A stretch of 64,000 nt of DNA from an uncultured Clostridia bacterium (GTDB taxonomy: Bacteria; Bacillota; Clostridia; Christensenellales; Aristaeellaceae): positions 1 to 64,000 of the forward strand of contig CAKUFI010000005.1 in NCBI GenBank assembly GCA_934647305.1, read 5' to 3'. Both the position numbers and the translations under genes were made by a program. The notes under the pieces were generated by a model, which ran no database searches, was not told where the DNA came from, and worked only from the letters and a program-made list of their open reading frames with translations. Positions 33,597-43,237 of this stretch are shown here, piece by piece. The first letter of the stretch is position 1, and every line of letters begins with the position of its first letter.

Positions 33597-35900
33597 ATGA
33601 CCGGAGCACAGAATATGCGGACAAGGCGCGGCAAATGGGGGAGGCACGCCTATTTTCGGCGGCTGCTGAAGCTGATGCTTGCGCTGGTGCTGGGCGCGAT
33701 TCTCTGCTCGGTCATGCTGACGACCGGCCTGCTCAACGCCTACGTGATGGGCGAGCTGAGGCAGCAGGACGAGCGGCTGGCGCGCGGGGCGATCGATACG
33801 CTGGACGCGCGCGTGGAGAAAATCAACGCGAGCCTGTTCACGCTCTCGCTCTCTGCGGCGGTGACGGACATCACGGGCGGCACGCACGCCATGGGGCGGC
33901 TGGCCAAGGACTATGAGGAATTCGCCACGCTCAGCCAGGTGGTCATGAACGCCAGCGAGTATGTGCAGGAGGTGTTTCTGTACGTGCCCGGCAGCGGGCG
34001 AATCGTCCAGAGCTCCAGCGTGGACGCGGAGATCTACGTCGCCAACCACGTCACAGGCTGCCGGGGCGAGGCAGTATACGACTTTCTGGCCCGGCTGACC
34101 GGCTGCACCGCCAGGCGGTATCTGCGCTATCAGCCGCCGGTCGAGGGGCGCGAGGAGCTGCTATTGCAGATGATCCCGGTGCCGCTGGGCGCGCCGTACA
34201 GGGGCTATCTGGTCGCGGTGCTGAAGCCCGCGCTCTTCGACAGCGGCGAGGCGGAAAGCGGCAGCAGCCTGTTCGTGCTGCAAAACGAGGAGGTCGTGGC
34301 CTGTACGGACGGCGCGCAGGGGCAGGAAAACCTGGCGCGCGAGACACTCAGCCAGGGCGGCGGCTGGGCTGTGCGCGGTGCGCAGTGCTCACTGAGCGTC
34401 GTTTCGCCCGACAGCGGACTGACCTACGTGTATTTAAGCGGCGGCGCCAGCCTGCTGCGTACGACCCGGAGACTGACCTGGGTGGCGCTTGCGCTGTGCG
34501 GCGCGCTCGGCGCGCTGTCCACCGTGCTGGCGCTGAGCCTGAGCAGGCGGCTGTATCAGCCGGTCGGCGTGCTGATCAACGCGCTCATCGCGCGCGGACG
34601 GCTCAGCGAACGCGCCACGAACAGCGAACTGATCGGCATGGGACAGGTGCTCGACGAGGTGCTGGTGGACAACTCCAAAATGCGCCGCATGCTGGAGGAG
34701 ATGGGCCCGGCCATCGACGAGGCGGCCTTCCGCAATGTGGTCTATCACGCCGGGGTGGGGGAGGGCGTAAAGTGGCTCGCGCCGCTGACAGGAGAGAAGC
34801 TGTGCGTGGTGCGCGTGCGCGCGGGACGCTGCGCGCCGATGGATATGGAGGCGCTGACGCTGAGCCTGTGCGGCGAGCTCAGGGCGCTGCTGGGGGCGCG
34901 GATCACGGTGCGCGCCGTGCGCGACGAGGGGAGCGTCTGCCTGATATGCAGCCATTCGCTGGACGATTCGCACTTCAGGCGCTGGTTTGCCGGGCAGATG
35001 GCGGATTTCGAGGCGAGTACGCTCGAAAAGCGCGGGCTGCCGATGTGCTATTATGTCAGCGAGAACGCTTCGCTGCCAGCGGGCGGGGAGGCGCGGGTTG
35101 AGCTGCTGTGCAGGCTGCACGGCCAGTGCCGCTCGCTGCTTGAGCGCGGCTGGCTGACGGGCATGCGCTCCGGCGGGCTGTGGCAGGAGGACTGCGGCGT
35201 GCAGCCCGACCGGTCGCTGCTGTTGATGAACCTTGCGACCGGGCAGGAAATCATGCGCTCGCTTCGCGCAGGCGACGACTCGGCCTGGCAGCAGGCCCAA
35301 ATGCTGATCGACCTCAACGCCGGCGACGGTGCGGGCTCCTATGCGGGCATGCGCAAGCTGCTGGGCAGTCTGCTCGAGCTGGTCTATCGGGTGGATGTGG
35401 AGACGCTGCGCAGCGCGGGCGTGGAGGAGTATTCCCGGACGCTTGAGCGGCTGCTGGATACCGATACGCTGCCCGAAAGCGTCGAACAGCTCCGGCAGAT
35501 CTACGAAAGCGTGTGCTCCTGCCGCGCGGACGCGGCGCGTTCCTGCTCGCTGCGCGGCGAGGACATCGAGCGCTATGTCGAGGCGCATTGGCGCGAAAAC
35601 ATCGGCCTGCACGAGGCGGCAAGCGCCTTCGGCCTGTCGGACGGGTACTTCTCCGCGCTGTGCAGGCAGCAGCTGGGCGAAAGCATTGTCGAGCGGATCA
35701 ACCGCAGGCGCATTCGAGAGGCCTGCGAGCTGCTGGAAAAGGGTATGTCGATCACGGAGATCAGCGCGGCGGTCGGATATGCCAGCTACAAGACCTTCGC
35801 CAGGTATTTCAAGAAGTACACTGCGCAGACGCCCAGCGGCTACAAGGAAAGCGGGGAAGAAGGAGAGCAGGACGGCGAGGCGCGCAGGCTGAATAGCTAA
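33597..35900 (+). CDS. Transmembrane AraC-family regulator of importer B
   Basis: A 767-residue regulator of the same plan as the one at 13008: N-terminal membrane helix (about 24-48), extracytoplasmic sensor to about 285, second helix (about 288-310, LTWVALALCGALGALSTVLAL), a cytoplasmic linker, and a C-terminal AraC domain (about 660-755, GLHEAASAFGLSDGYFSALC and ITEISAAVGYASYKTFARYF). It follows importer B and probably regulates it. The start at 33597 is preceded by GGAAGGCGGG at a rather long distance; the ATG at 33615 is an alternative. Confidence 0.85.
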   Translation: MTGAQNMRTRRGKWGRHAYFRRLLKLMLALVLGAILCSVMLTTGLLNAYVMGELRQQDERLARGAIDTLDARVEKINASLFTLSLSAAVTDITGGTHAMGRLAKDYEEFATLSQVVMNASEYVQEVFLYVPGSGRIVQSSSVDAEIYVANHVTGCRGEAVYDFLARLTGCTARRYLRYQPPVEGREELLLQMIPVPLGAPYRGYLVAVLKPALFDSGEAESGSSLFVLQNEEVVACTDGAQGQENLARETLSQGGGWAVRGAQCSLSVVSPDSGLTYVYLSGGASLLRTTRRLTWVALALCGALGALSTVLALSLSRRLYQPVGVLINALIARGRLSERATNSELIGMGQVLDEVLVDNSKMRRMLEEMGPAIDEAAFRNVVYHAGVGEGVKWLAPLTGEKLCVVRVRAGRCAPMDMEALTLSLCGELRALLGARITVRAVRDEGSVCLICSHSLDDSHFRRWFAGQMADFEASTLEKRGLPMCYYVSENASLPAGGEARVELLCRLHGQCRSLLERGWLTGMRSGGLWQEDCGVQPDRSLLLMNLATGQEIMRSLRAGDDSAWQQAQMLIDLNAGDGAGSYAGMRKLLGSLLELVYRVDVETLRSAGVEEYSRTLERLLDTDTLPESVEQLRQIYESVCSCRADAARSCSLRGEDIERYVEAHWRENIGLHEAASAFGLSDGYFSALCRQQLGESIVERINRRRIREACELLEKGMSITEISAAVGYASYKTFARYFKKYTAQTPSGYKESGEEGEQDGEARRLNS

Positions 35901-35976
35901 ACGAGAATATTGTATATATAAATAATATGCGTTTTTTGAAATGAGAAGACGAACGATGCGAGTTGCCTCAAAATAC

Positions 35977-36006
35977 TTGACAGATCGGGCGGGTGCGCGC
36001 TATAAT
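35977..36006 (+). promoter_or_regulatory. Near-consensus promoter of C69 peptidase gene
   Basis: TTGACA (35977-35982) and TATAAT (36001-36006) match the SigA consensus exactly, with an 18-base spacer. Confidence 0.85.
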
Positions 36007-36014
36007 CTGAAACC

Positions 36015-36049
36015 ATAAAAGCGCTTAAAAAAGTAGCGGGCGCTTTTAT
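36015..36049 (+). promoter_or_regulatory. Inverted repeat in 5' leader of C69 peptidase gene
   Basis: ATAAAAGCGC (36015-36024) and GCGCTTTTAT (36040-36049) are perfectly complementary with 15 bases between. They begin 9 bases after the -10 box, so they could be an operator or a leader hairpin. No T run follows. Confidence 0.55.
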
Positions 36050-36103
36050 CATACGACACGGGCCGAATGATTATCCGGCCACGAAAAGAAAGGGGAATGA
36101 ACC

Positions 36104-37654
36104 ATGAAAAAATTCCTTGTCATGCTGCTTGCCCTGGGACTGCTGCTGTCCTCCACGAGCGCGCTGGCCTGTACGGGCCTGTACGTCGGCAAACAGGTCA
36201 GTGAGGATGGCGCGACCATCATTGCGCGCACCGTCGACACGCATCCCTGTCTGACCCCCACGCTGGAGGTCGTCGTGCCCCGCGTGGAGAACACCCCCGG
36301 CCGCAAGCTGACCGGCGGGTACACCGGCTTCTCCTATGACCTGCCCGACACGACCTACAAGTACACCTCTACCCCCTTTGCGGCCTGCGCGGGCGGCGAC
36401 TATGCCTCTGCAGCCACGAATGAGATGGGCGTGGCGGTGACGGCTACGGTGACGGCCTATGTCCAGGACGCCTGGAACGAGGCCGACCCGATGAACTGGG
36501 ACACCGGCCTGACCGAGGCGGTCGTGACCGACCTGATCGCCTCCTGCGCCGCGACGGCCCGCGAAGGCGTCGAGGTGGTGGCCAGGGCGATCGAGCAGAA
36601 CGGCAACTGCGAGCAGAACATCATCATGATCGCCGACCAGAACGAGGCCTGGTACATGGAGACCTATACCGGACGCCAGTGGTGCGCGGTGAAGATGCCT
36701 GAGGACGCGGTCGCGGTCTTCGGCAACGAGTTCATGATCCAGACCATCGATCCCGAGAGCGACGACGTGATGTACTCCGAGGGACTGTTCACCGCGGCCG
36801 AGGAGGCCGGGCTGGCGGTCTATGAGGAGGACGGCAAGACGATGAACATCTTCAACACCTATTCCGGAACCGGCCGCCTGGCCAACTACGCCAACCGCCG
36901 CACCTGGATAGGTCACAAGCTGCTCGCGCCCTCGACGGCTGGCGAGTACGACACCTACACCAACTATCCGCTGTTCTACGCGCCCGACGAGAAGGTGGGC
37001 CTGGAGGACGTGTTTGAGGTCTTCCGCAACCGCTTTGAGGGCACCCAGTGGTCGCCCGACGAGACCGGCCGCGTCGACCAGCGCGTTATCGGCACCGAGA
37101 CTCAGGCCATGAGCCACGCGATCGAGGTCTTCAGCGACGTGCCCGCGGAAATCGCCTGCGTCAGCTGGCAGTCCATGGCCAACGCCGAGCACTCGATCTA
37201 CCTGCCCGTGTCCTCGCTGGTCACCGCGACCGCCGACGCCTATGCCTACGATCCGGAGCAGGACGAAATCACCTACAACACCGACATGGCCTCCGTGTGC
37301 TTCCAGCGCCTGTGCAGCCTGGCCGAGCAGGATCGCGTCAACTACGGCGCGGGCGTGCGCGAGTACTGGCACGAGAAGGAGCTGAGCCTGATCGAGTCCT
37401 ACCCGGCGATCTATGAGCAGCTGAAGGAAAAGTACGCCGCCGATCCTGCGGAAGCGGCCCAGTTCATCACCGACTGGACGGTCGCGCTGCAGGAGGAGAC
37501 GCTTGAGGAGTGCAACACCATGTTCGATGAGCTCATGCTCTACATGATGAACAACACCGACACCCTCAAGACCAGCTTCAGCTACGGCCGCCTGACCATG
37601 GGCGACACGGTCAACCAGAAGCCGTTCGTGCCCTCGCTGTCCGCGGAGAAGTAA
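36104..37654 (+). CDS. Secreted C69-family dipeptidase
   Basis: A 516-residue member of peptidase family C69 (PepD-like N-terminal nucleophile hydrolases), which cleave dipeptides. A signal peptide ends ...SSTSALA just before C23, so signal cleavage would expose the cysteine as the new N-terminus and nucleophile, as this family requires. Conserved features include TGLYVGK, a DGATIIARTVD segment, NEMGVAVTATVT and the YMETYTGRQWCAVKMPEDAV stretch. This makes it an extracellular or wall-associated peptidase. AAAGGGG precedes the ATG. It stands alone, with its own promoter and terminator. Confidence 0.9.
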   Translation: MKKFLVMLLALGLLLSSTSALACTGLYVGKQVSEDGATIIARTVDTHPCLTPTLEVVVPRVENTPGRKLTGGYTGFSYDLPDTTYKYTSTPFAACAGGDYASAATNEMGVAVTATVTAYVQDAWNEADPMNWDTGLTEAVVTDLIASCAATAREGVEVVARAIEQNGNCEQNIIMIADQNEAWYMETYTGRQWCAVKMPEDAVAVFGNEFMIQTIDPESDDVMYSEGLFTAAEEAGLAVYEEDGKTMNIFNTYSGTGRLANYANRRTWIGHKLLAPSTAGEYDTYTNYPLFYAPDEKVGLEDVFEVFRNRFEGTQWSPDETGRVDQRVIGTETQAMSHAIEVFSDVPAEIACVSWQSMANAEHSIYLPVSSLVTATADAYAYDPEQDEITYNTDMASVCFQRLCSLAEQDRVNYGAGVREYWHEKELSLIESYPAIYEQLKEKYAADPAEAAQFITDWTVALQEETLEECNTMFDELMLYMMNNTDTLKTSFSYGRLTMGDTVNQKPFVPSLSAEK

Positions 37655-37669
37655 ACTGAATACAAAGAT

Positions 37670-37710
37670 GCGCCCGGGAAATCCGATGTGGTTTTCCGGG
37701 CGCGCTTTTC
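37670..37710 (+). terminator. Terminator of C69 peptidase gene
   Basis: GCGCCCGGGAAA pairs with TTTTCCGGGCGCGC, followed by a short T run. It starts 15 bases after the stop. Confidence 0.8.
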
Positions 37711-37825
37711 TGTATGTGGGGCGACTGCATGGCGGGCGCAGCCGAACTGCACAGGCGGTGTGACAGCCTGATCGATCCCGTTCATTTCTCCTGGATTTTC
37801 TGACGCGAAAAGCGCCTGAAAACAG

Positions 37826-37858
37826 ACGCTCCGAAAGCCGCGCGGGCCTTCGGAGCGT
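37826..37858. terminator. Terminator of L,D-transpeptidase gene
   Basis: ACGCTCCGAAAGCC (37826-37839) pairs with GGCCTTCGGAGCGT (37845-37858) with one mismatch. It lies 9 bases beyond the minus-strand stop at 37867, and T-rich sequence follows on both strands. Confidence 0.75.
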
Positions 37859-37866
37859 TTTCGCGT

Positions 37867-40317
37867 TTACTTCACGAGGGAGGAGTAGGTGGAATCATAG
37901 TACGGGTTGTTCGGGTTGTCGTCGGTGGGGTCCCAGATGAAGGCGCCAGTCTGGCGGCTGGCGGGGGCATACACCGCGCCGTATTCGTTTGCGTCGCGCA
38001 CGCCCTGCATGACCAGCACGCAGGTGTCGGAGGGCACGTTTTCGTAGATCCACTTCGCGTCGGCGGCCAGCAGGCGGATGCATCCGCCCGAGTCGCGTCG
38101 GCCCAGCTTCTGGTACCAGCTGTTCTTCACGCGGTTTCCGGCGGCGCCGATCGTGGGCACGCCGTGGAACATGTACGGCCCGGAGATGCGGGTGGCGTAC
38201 TGCATGTAGATGCTGTCGTGACCGGCTGAGCACCACTGGATGCGGCCGCCGCTCATGCGGTACAGGCCGTTGTGGAAGTTGGTGCCGGACGCGCCGCTGG
38301 AACAGATCATGCGGCGAATCAGCTTGGTATAGGAGCCGTCGCCGCGCTCGTACACGCGCACGACCTGATTGGCCTTGTCCACCTCGATGTAGTAGGGCAT
38401 TTCGGCGTAGCTGCCGCACACCACCCAGAACTCGCGCGACACGTTTTTGTCGGCCTGGGAACGGACGGTGATGATTGCCCGGCCCTCGCCCACGCAGGTC
38501 ACGCGGCCGCTCGCGTCCACGCGGGCCACGCGGCCGTTCGAGGAGGAGAAGGTCACGCCCTGCGCCGCGTCGGCGGGGTAGACGGAGGCGCTGACCGTGC
38601 GGGTAGAGCCGGCGGCGGCGCTGTCCAGGAACAGGATGTTGGGCAGGCTGCCTCCGTCCAGGGTGAGGCTGACCGCCTGCGGGCGCGGATAGACAGTGAC
38701 GGTGTGCGCGCCGGAGACGCCGCTTCCGTCGGTCGCCGCGGCGCGGATGGTGACGCGGGTGATGGCGGGCACGTCCAGGCCGGTGACCACGCCAGAGGCG
38801 CTCACCCGGGCGGCGCTTTCGTTGTCGCACGACCAGACGACCTTTTTCGAAACGCCGTCGGGCTGAACGGAGGCGGACAGGCGGATGCTCTTGCCGCTGG
38901 ACACGCCGTCCGGGCCGGAGACCGTGATCTTTTTGGTCAGGGTGGAGACGGTGACGCGGCAGGTGGCGCGCACCTTTTTGTCGGCGGAGAGGGCGGTCAG
39001 CGTGACCGTGCCCTTGCGCCGGGCGATCACCAGGCCGTCCGACACGGTGGCGACGTTTTTGTTGGAGGAGGTCCAGGTGATGGTCTGCGCGGCCTGTTCG
39101 GGCAGCACGCGGGCGGAAAGCAGCAGCCTGCCTTCCCCGGCCAGGTCGAGCGCGAAGGTTTGTCCGTTCGCCGCCTGATCGCCCGCCGTCAGCTCGACCG
39201 ACTGGGGCGCGGGGCAGACGAGGACGGTTGCGATGCCAGTCACGCCGCTTCCGTCCTTCGCGGCGGCGATAATCGTCACCTCGCGGCGCTCGGGCACCGA
39301 ATGGGCGCGCAGGGCGCCGTAGGCGTTCACACTCAGCGCGGCGGGATCGGAGCTCGTCCAGGTCACGCCGCGGTTCGAGGCGGCCTTGGGCAGTACGCCT
39401 GCCGTGACCTTGCCCGACTGGCCCGCGGTCAGCTCACTCGGCGCGGATACGTCGATGCGGTTGACCAGCGTGGCAAGGTTCAGCCTGCAGGTCGCCTTCA
39501 CGCGCCTGTCGGCCGTGCTCGCCGCGGTCAGCGTGACGGTTCCGTTTTTAAGCCCGGTCACCAGGCCGTTTTCCACGGCGGCGCGCGCCTTTGACGAGCT
39601 CGTCCAGGTCACGGTCTGCACCGCGTCTGCCGGCTCGACGACCGCGCGCAGGGAGAGCGTGGGGCTGCCCGCGCCCAGATCGAGCGCCAGCGTCTGCCCG
39701 TTGACCGGCTGATCGTTCAGATAGAGCGTAATGCTGCGCGCGGCGGGGCGCACGGTGACCTCGAACTGCGCCGACGCGCCCAGGCCGTCCTTCGCCTGCG
39801 CGGTGATGATCGCCGTGGCGGTCTTTTCGACCGGCTGCGCCTTGACCGTGCCGTATCGGTTGACGGCGGCGACGCTCGGGTCGGAGGACGACCAGACCAG
39901 GCCCCGGTCGCTCGCGTTCCTGGGCAGCACATTGGCGGTCAGGCGCGCGCTCTGGCCCGCGCCCAGCTCGTGCTCGCCGGAAAGTTCAATACTCTGCACC
40001 CCGCGCACGAACCGCAGACGCAGGCTCGCCCGCTCGCCCGAGGCGGACGCGGCGGTCAGGGTCACGTTTCCCAGGCTGTGCGCCGTGCACAGGCCGCTTT
40101 CGTCCACCTGAAGGCGGCTTTTCCAGGAGCTCTTCCAGGCGACCGGCTCGCTGGCGGTCATCTGAAAGCTGGGGCGCGCCGCCATGTCCACGACGCACGC
40201 GCCCGAGACCGCCTCGCCGTCCAGGTACAGCGTCAGTCCGTCCGCCTGCGCGGCCAGCGGAAACAGCAGGCACAAAAGCGCCAGAAGCGGCAGGAGAAGT
40301 TTCTTCATCACTTGCAT
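37867..40317 (-). CDS. Secreted Ig-like (Big2) repeat protein with C-terminal L,D-transpeptidase
   Basis: An 816-residue exported protein. A signal peptide (MKKLLLPLLALLCLLFPLAAQA) precedes about six alternating bacterial Ig-like modules (each with W.SS...VA.V...G.V.A and T..A...A), reaching about residue 630. The C-terminal YkuD domain carries HGVPTIGAAGNRV and the catalytic SGGCIRL motif with the nucleophile cysteine near 746. It should cross-link peptidoglycan or attach something to it. I start at ATG 40317 (AAAAGGATGGT upstream); ATG 40332 and 40305 are alternatives. It has a consensus-like promoter and is monocistronic. Confidence 0.88.
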   Translation of the reverse strand: MQVMKKLLLPLLALLCLLFPLAAQADGLTLYLDGEAVSGACVVDMAARPSFQMTASEPVAWKSSWKSRLQVDESGLCTAHSLGNVTLTAASASGERASLRLRFVRGVQSIELSGEHELGAGQSARLTANVLPRNASDRGLVWSSSDPSVAAVNRYGTVKAQPVEKTATAIITAQAKDGLGASAQFEVTVRPAARSITLYLNDQPVNGQTLALDLGAGSPTLSLRAVVEPADAVQTVTWTSSSKARAAVENGLVTGLKNGTVTLTAASTADRRVKATCRLNLATLVNRIDVSAPSELTAGQSGKVTAGVLPKAASNRGVTWTSSDPAALSVNAYGALRAHSVPERREVTIIAAAKDGSGVTGIATVLVCPAPQSVELTAGDQAANGQTFALDLAGEGRLLLSARVLPEQAAQTITWTSSNKNVATVSDGLVIARRKGTVTLTALSADKKVRATCRVTVSTLTKKITVSGPDGVSSGKSIRLSASVQPDGVSKKVVWSCDNESAARVSASGVVTGLDVPAITRVTIRAAATDGSGVSGAHTVTVYPRPQAVSLTLDGGSLPNILFLDSAAAGSTRTVSASVYPADAAQGVTFSSSNGRVARVDASGRVTCVGEGRAIITVRSQADKNVSREFWVVCGSYAEMPYYIEVDKANQVVRVYERGDGSYTKLIRRMICSSGASGTNFHNGLYRMSGGRIQWCSAGHDSIYMQYATRISGPYMFHGVPTIGAAGNRVKNSWYQKLGRRDSGGCIRLLAADAKWIYENVPSDTCVLVMQGVRDANEYGAVYAPASRQTGAFIWDPTDDNPNNPYYDSTYSSLVK

Positions 40318-40344
40318 ACCATCCTTTTCCATCCAATTAGATAT

Positions 40345-40373
40345 ATCATAGCACGGCGGACGCGCCCTGTCAA
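40345..40373 (-). promoter_or_regulatory. SigA-type promoter of L,D-transpeptidase gene
   Basis: On the minus strand TTGACA (40373-40368) and TATGAT (40350-40345) have a 17-base spacer, about 30 bases upstream of the start. Confidence 0.85.
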
Positions 40374-40507
40374 ACGCGGAGGCGGGGAAAATGTCGCTTC
40401 AGCAAATTCTAAGAAACAAATGAGGCGATTGTAAGGCTTTTCCAAGGCAGCGCGCGCCGGGGCATGGTATGCTATTGCCTGCACAAAAACGCAAGGAGGG
40501 CACTGCG

Positions 40508-41266
40508 ATGCCTATATTGGAAGTCAAAAACCTTCAGAAAATCTATTCGACCCGGCTGGGCGGCAATCAGGTGACGGCGCTGCGGGATGTGAGCTTCACC
40601 GTGGAAAAGGGCGAGTTCGTGGCGGTGATGGGCGAGTCGGGCTCCGGCAAGACCACGCTGCTCAACATCCTCTCGGCGCTGGACCGGCCGACCTCGGGCG
40701 AGGTGATCCTGAGCGGCACGCCGCTGTCGAGCGTGAAGGAGAAGCAGATCGCGCAGTTCCGGCGGGACAACCTGGGCTTCGTGTTCCAGGACTTTAATCT
40801 CTTGGACATGTTCACCCTGCGGGACAACATTTACCTGCCGCTGGTGCTGGCCGGCAAGTCGCCCGGGGAGATGCGCAGGCGCATCGAGCCCCTGGCCAGG
40901 CGGCTTGAGATCGGCGAGCTGCTGAACAAGTTTCCCTATGAGGTCTCGGGCGGGCAGAAGCAGCGCGCGGCGGTCGCGCGGGCGCTGATCACCGAGCCGC
41001 AGCTGCTGCTGGCGGACGAGCCGACCGGCGCGCTGGACTCGAGGGCGAGCGGCGAGCTGCTGAGCCTGTTCGGCTCCCTTCAGGAGGCGGGCCAGACGCT
41101 CATCATGGTCACGCACTCGATTGCGGCGGCCAGTCACGCCTCGCGCGTGCTGTTCATACGCGACGGGCGGATTGGGCAGGAGATCCTCAGGCAGGGAATG
41201 AGCGGCGACGAGATGCGCCAGGCGATTTCCGAGTGCCTGCTGCAGGCGGGCGGTGAAGCGCGATGA
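40508..41266 (+). CDS. ABC transporter ATPase, BceA type
   Basis: A 252-residue ATPase of the BceA/MacB group. Walker A GESGSGKTT near residue 41, Q loop FVFQDFNLLD, signature VSGGQKQR, Walker B LLLADEPTGALD, and H loop VTHS are present. BceAB-type transporters protect against cell wall-directed peptide antibiotics and usually sense them too. AAGGAGG precedes the ATG. Its stop overlaps the permease start by ATGA. The usual BceRS two-component genes are not adjacent. Confidence 0.93.
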   Translation: MPILEVKNLQKIYSTRLGGNQVTALRDVSFTVEKGEFVAVMGESGSGKTTLLNILSALDRPTSGEVILSGTPLSSVKEKQIAQFRRDNLGFVFQDFNLLDMFTLRDNIYLPLVLAGKSPGEMRRRIEPLARRLEIGELLNKFPYEVSGGQKQRAAVARALITEPQLLLADEPTGALDSRASGELLSLFGSLQEAGQTLIMVTHSIAAASHASRVLFIRDGRIGQEILRQGMSGDEMRQAISECLLQAGGEAR

Positions 41267-43218
41267 AGAGCTCGCTGTATGTCAAAATGGCGGCGCGCAG
41301 TCTGCGCAGCAACCGCCGGTTTTACCTGCCCTACCTGCTCTCCTGCGTGCTGTGCAGCTCGATGCTGTACGTGCTGCTGTCGCTGACGATCGACCCGGCG
41401 CTTGAGGCGCTCAAGGGCGGCGCCTCGGTACGCGCGACGCTGATCTTCGGGTGCGTCGTGATGGCGATATTCGCCTCGGCGCTGCTGTTCTACACGAGCG
41501 GCCTGGTGACCAAGAGCCGCAAGCGGGAGTTCGGCCTGTACAACGTGCTGGGCATGGAAAAGCGCCACATCGGCCGCATGCTGCTGTGCGAGAGCGCGTT
41601 CACGTTCCTGATCGCGCTGTGTGCGGGCGTGGGGCTGGGCGTGCTGTTTTCCTGGAGCATGCTGCATCTGCTCACGGCGATACTGGGCCAGTCGCTCTCC
41701 TTCAGGCTAAGCGTGCAGCTCCCGGCGCTTGTTCTCACCGCGCTGTGGACGGCGGCGGCGCACGGACTGATTCTGCTGAATAACCTGCGCGTGATTCGCC
41801 TGGCCCAGCCGATCGAGCTGCTGCGCGGCACGAACGAGGGCGAGCGCGAGCCGAAGGCCAGGTACCTGACCGCCCTGCTGGGGCTTGTGTGCCTTATCGC
41901 GGGCTACGCGCTGTCGGTGACGATCACCTCGCCGGTCAAGGCGCTGGTCTACTTCTTCGTGGCGGTGCTGCTGGTGATCGCGGGCACGTACCTGCTGTTC
42001 ATCGCGCTGAGCATTCTGGTGCTCAGGTTTTTGCGGGCGAAAAAGAAGTTCTATTACCGCACCGACCATTTTGTAACCATATCGGGCATGCTGCACCGCA
42101 TGAAGCGCAACGCGGCCGGCCTGGCCAGCATCTGCATACTGTCCACGATGGTGCTGGTGACGATCTCCACCACGCTGAGCCTGTACGTCAACAGCCGCGA
42201 GGTGCTGGATCTGCAGTTCCCGCGCGACGTGCAGCTGACCGGCTATAGCCGTGAGGAGCATGCGGACGCCGACGCGGCGCAGCAGGCGGCGTATGCCGAG
42301 GCGGAGAGGCAGGGCCTTACGATCAGCCGCTTCGCCCGCTTTACCGATACGCAGACCTGGCTGGCGCTGCGCGGCGGCGTGATCTGCGAATACGACCAGG
42401 GCGATCCCTGCTATGTCTGGGCGACCGACCAGGCGGGCTACGAGAGCCTGAGCGGCGAGCCGGTCTCCCTCGAGGCGGGGCAGGCGCTTTACTACCGCGC
42501 GGGCGGCACGCTGGCCGAGGAGCAGACGCTTTCGGACGGCAGGACCTACCGCATGACGCGTCTGAGCTCCTTCCCCTATGCCAGCGGCATGGAAACCAGC
42601 GGCGAGGCCTGCGTGTACCTGGTGCTGCCCGACGGCGCGCTGGACGGCTTTGAGTATACCGACGAGACGATCTGGTTCGACCTGACCGGAAGCGAGGCGC
42701 AGAAGATCGCCTACGCGCAGGCGCTGGACGAGCTGACCGCCACGCGGCGTACCGACGCGGACGGCGGCGCGTACACGTCCTCGCACCTGGTCAGCCGCCA
42801 GAAAAACAGCCCGGAAATTCTCAGCTTTTTCGGCGCGTTCTTCTTCCTGGGCCTGTTCCTGGGCACGATGTTCTTGCTGGCCACCGCGCTGATTATCTAC
42901 TACAAGCAGGTCTCCGAGGGCTTCGACGACCAGCGCGCCTTCTCGATGCTGCGCAAGGTGGGCATGACCGACGCGGAGGTGCGCGCCACCATCCATACCC
43001 AGGTCATGCTGGTCTTCTTCCTGCCCCTGGGCGCGGCCGCGTGCCATACCGCCTTCGCCTTCCCGATGATCAAGGGCATACTGACCCTGTTCGGCATGAC
43101 CAGCGTGACCAAAATGCTCCTGTGCCAGGCCGGTACGCTCGCCGCCTTCGCCCTCGTCTACTGGGCAGTCTACACACTCACCGCCCGCGCCTACTATTCC
43201 ATCGTCCACGCGGGGTGA
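41263..43218 (+). CDS. FtsX-type ABC permease, BceB type
   Basis: A 651-residue permease with ten predicted membrane helices. It starts with the BceB-like YVKMAARSLRSNRRFYLPYLL, has a large extracellular domain between helices 7 and 8 (about residues 310-520), and an FtsX pattern in KRNAAGLASICILSTMVLVT. GLYNVLGMEKRHIGRML is the conserved cytoplasmic loop. It pairs with the ATPase overlapped by ATGA. The specific peptide antibiotic cannot be read from the sequence. Confidence 0.9.
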   Translation: MKSSLYVKMAARSLRSNRRFYLPYLLSCVLCSSMLYVLLSLTIDPALEALKGGASVRATLIFGCVVMAIFASALLFYTSGLVTKSRKREFGLYNVLGMEKRHIGRMLLCESAFTFLIALCAGVGLGVLFSWSMLHLLTAILGQSLSFRLSVQLPALVLTALWTAAAHGLILLNNLRVIRLAQPIELLRGTNEGEREPKARYLTALLGLVCLIAGYALSVTITSPVKALVYFFVAVLLVIAGTYLLFIALSILVLRFLRAKKKFYYRTDHFVTISGMLHRMKRNAAGLASICILSTMVLVTISTTLSLYVNSREVLDLQFPRDVQLTGYSREEHADADAAQQAAYAEAERQGLTISRFARFTDTQTWLALRGGVICEYDQGDPCYVWATDQAGYESLSGEPVSLEAGQALYYRAGGTLAEEQTLSDGRTYRMTRLSSFPYASGMETSGEACVYLVLPDGALDGFEYTDETIWFDLTGSEAQKIAYAQALDELTATRRTDADGGAYTSSHLVSRQKNSPEILSFFGAFFFLGLFLGTMFLLATALIIYYKQVSEGFDDQRAFSMLRKVGMTDAEVRATIHTQVMLVFFLPLGAAACHTAFAFPMIKGILTLFGMTSVTKMLLCQAGTLAAFALVYWAVYTLTARAYYSIVHAG

Positions 43219-43237
43219 TGGAAACGAGGGGAACGTT

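Noticed and set aside
38272..39594. 440-codon frame antisense to the L,D-transpeptidase gene
   Set aside because: Low-complexity Gly/Ala/Arg sequence opposite Ig-like repeats with clear domain structure.
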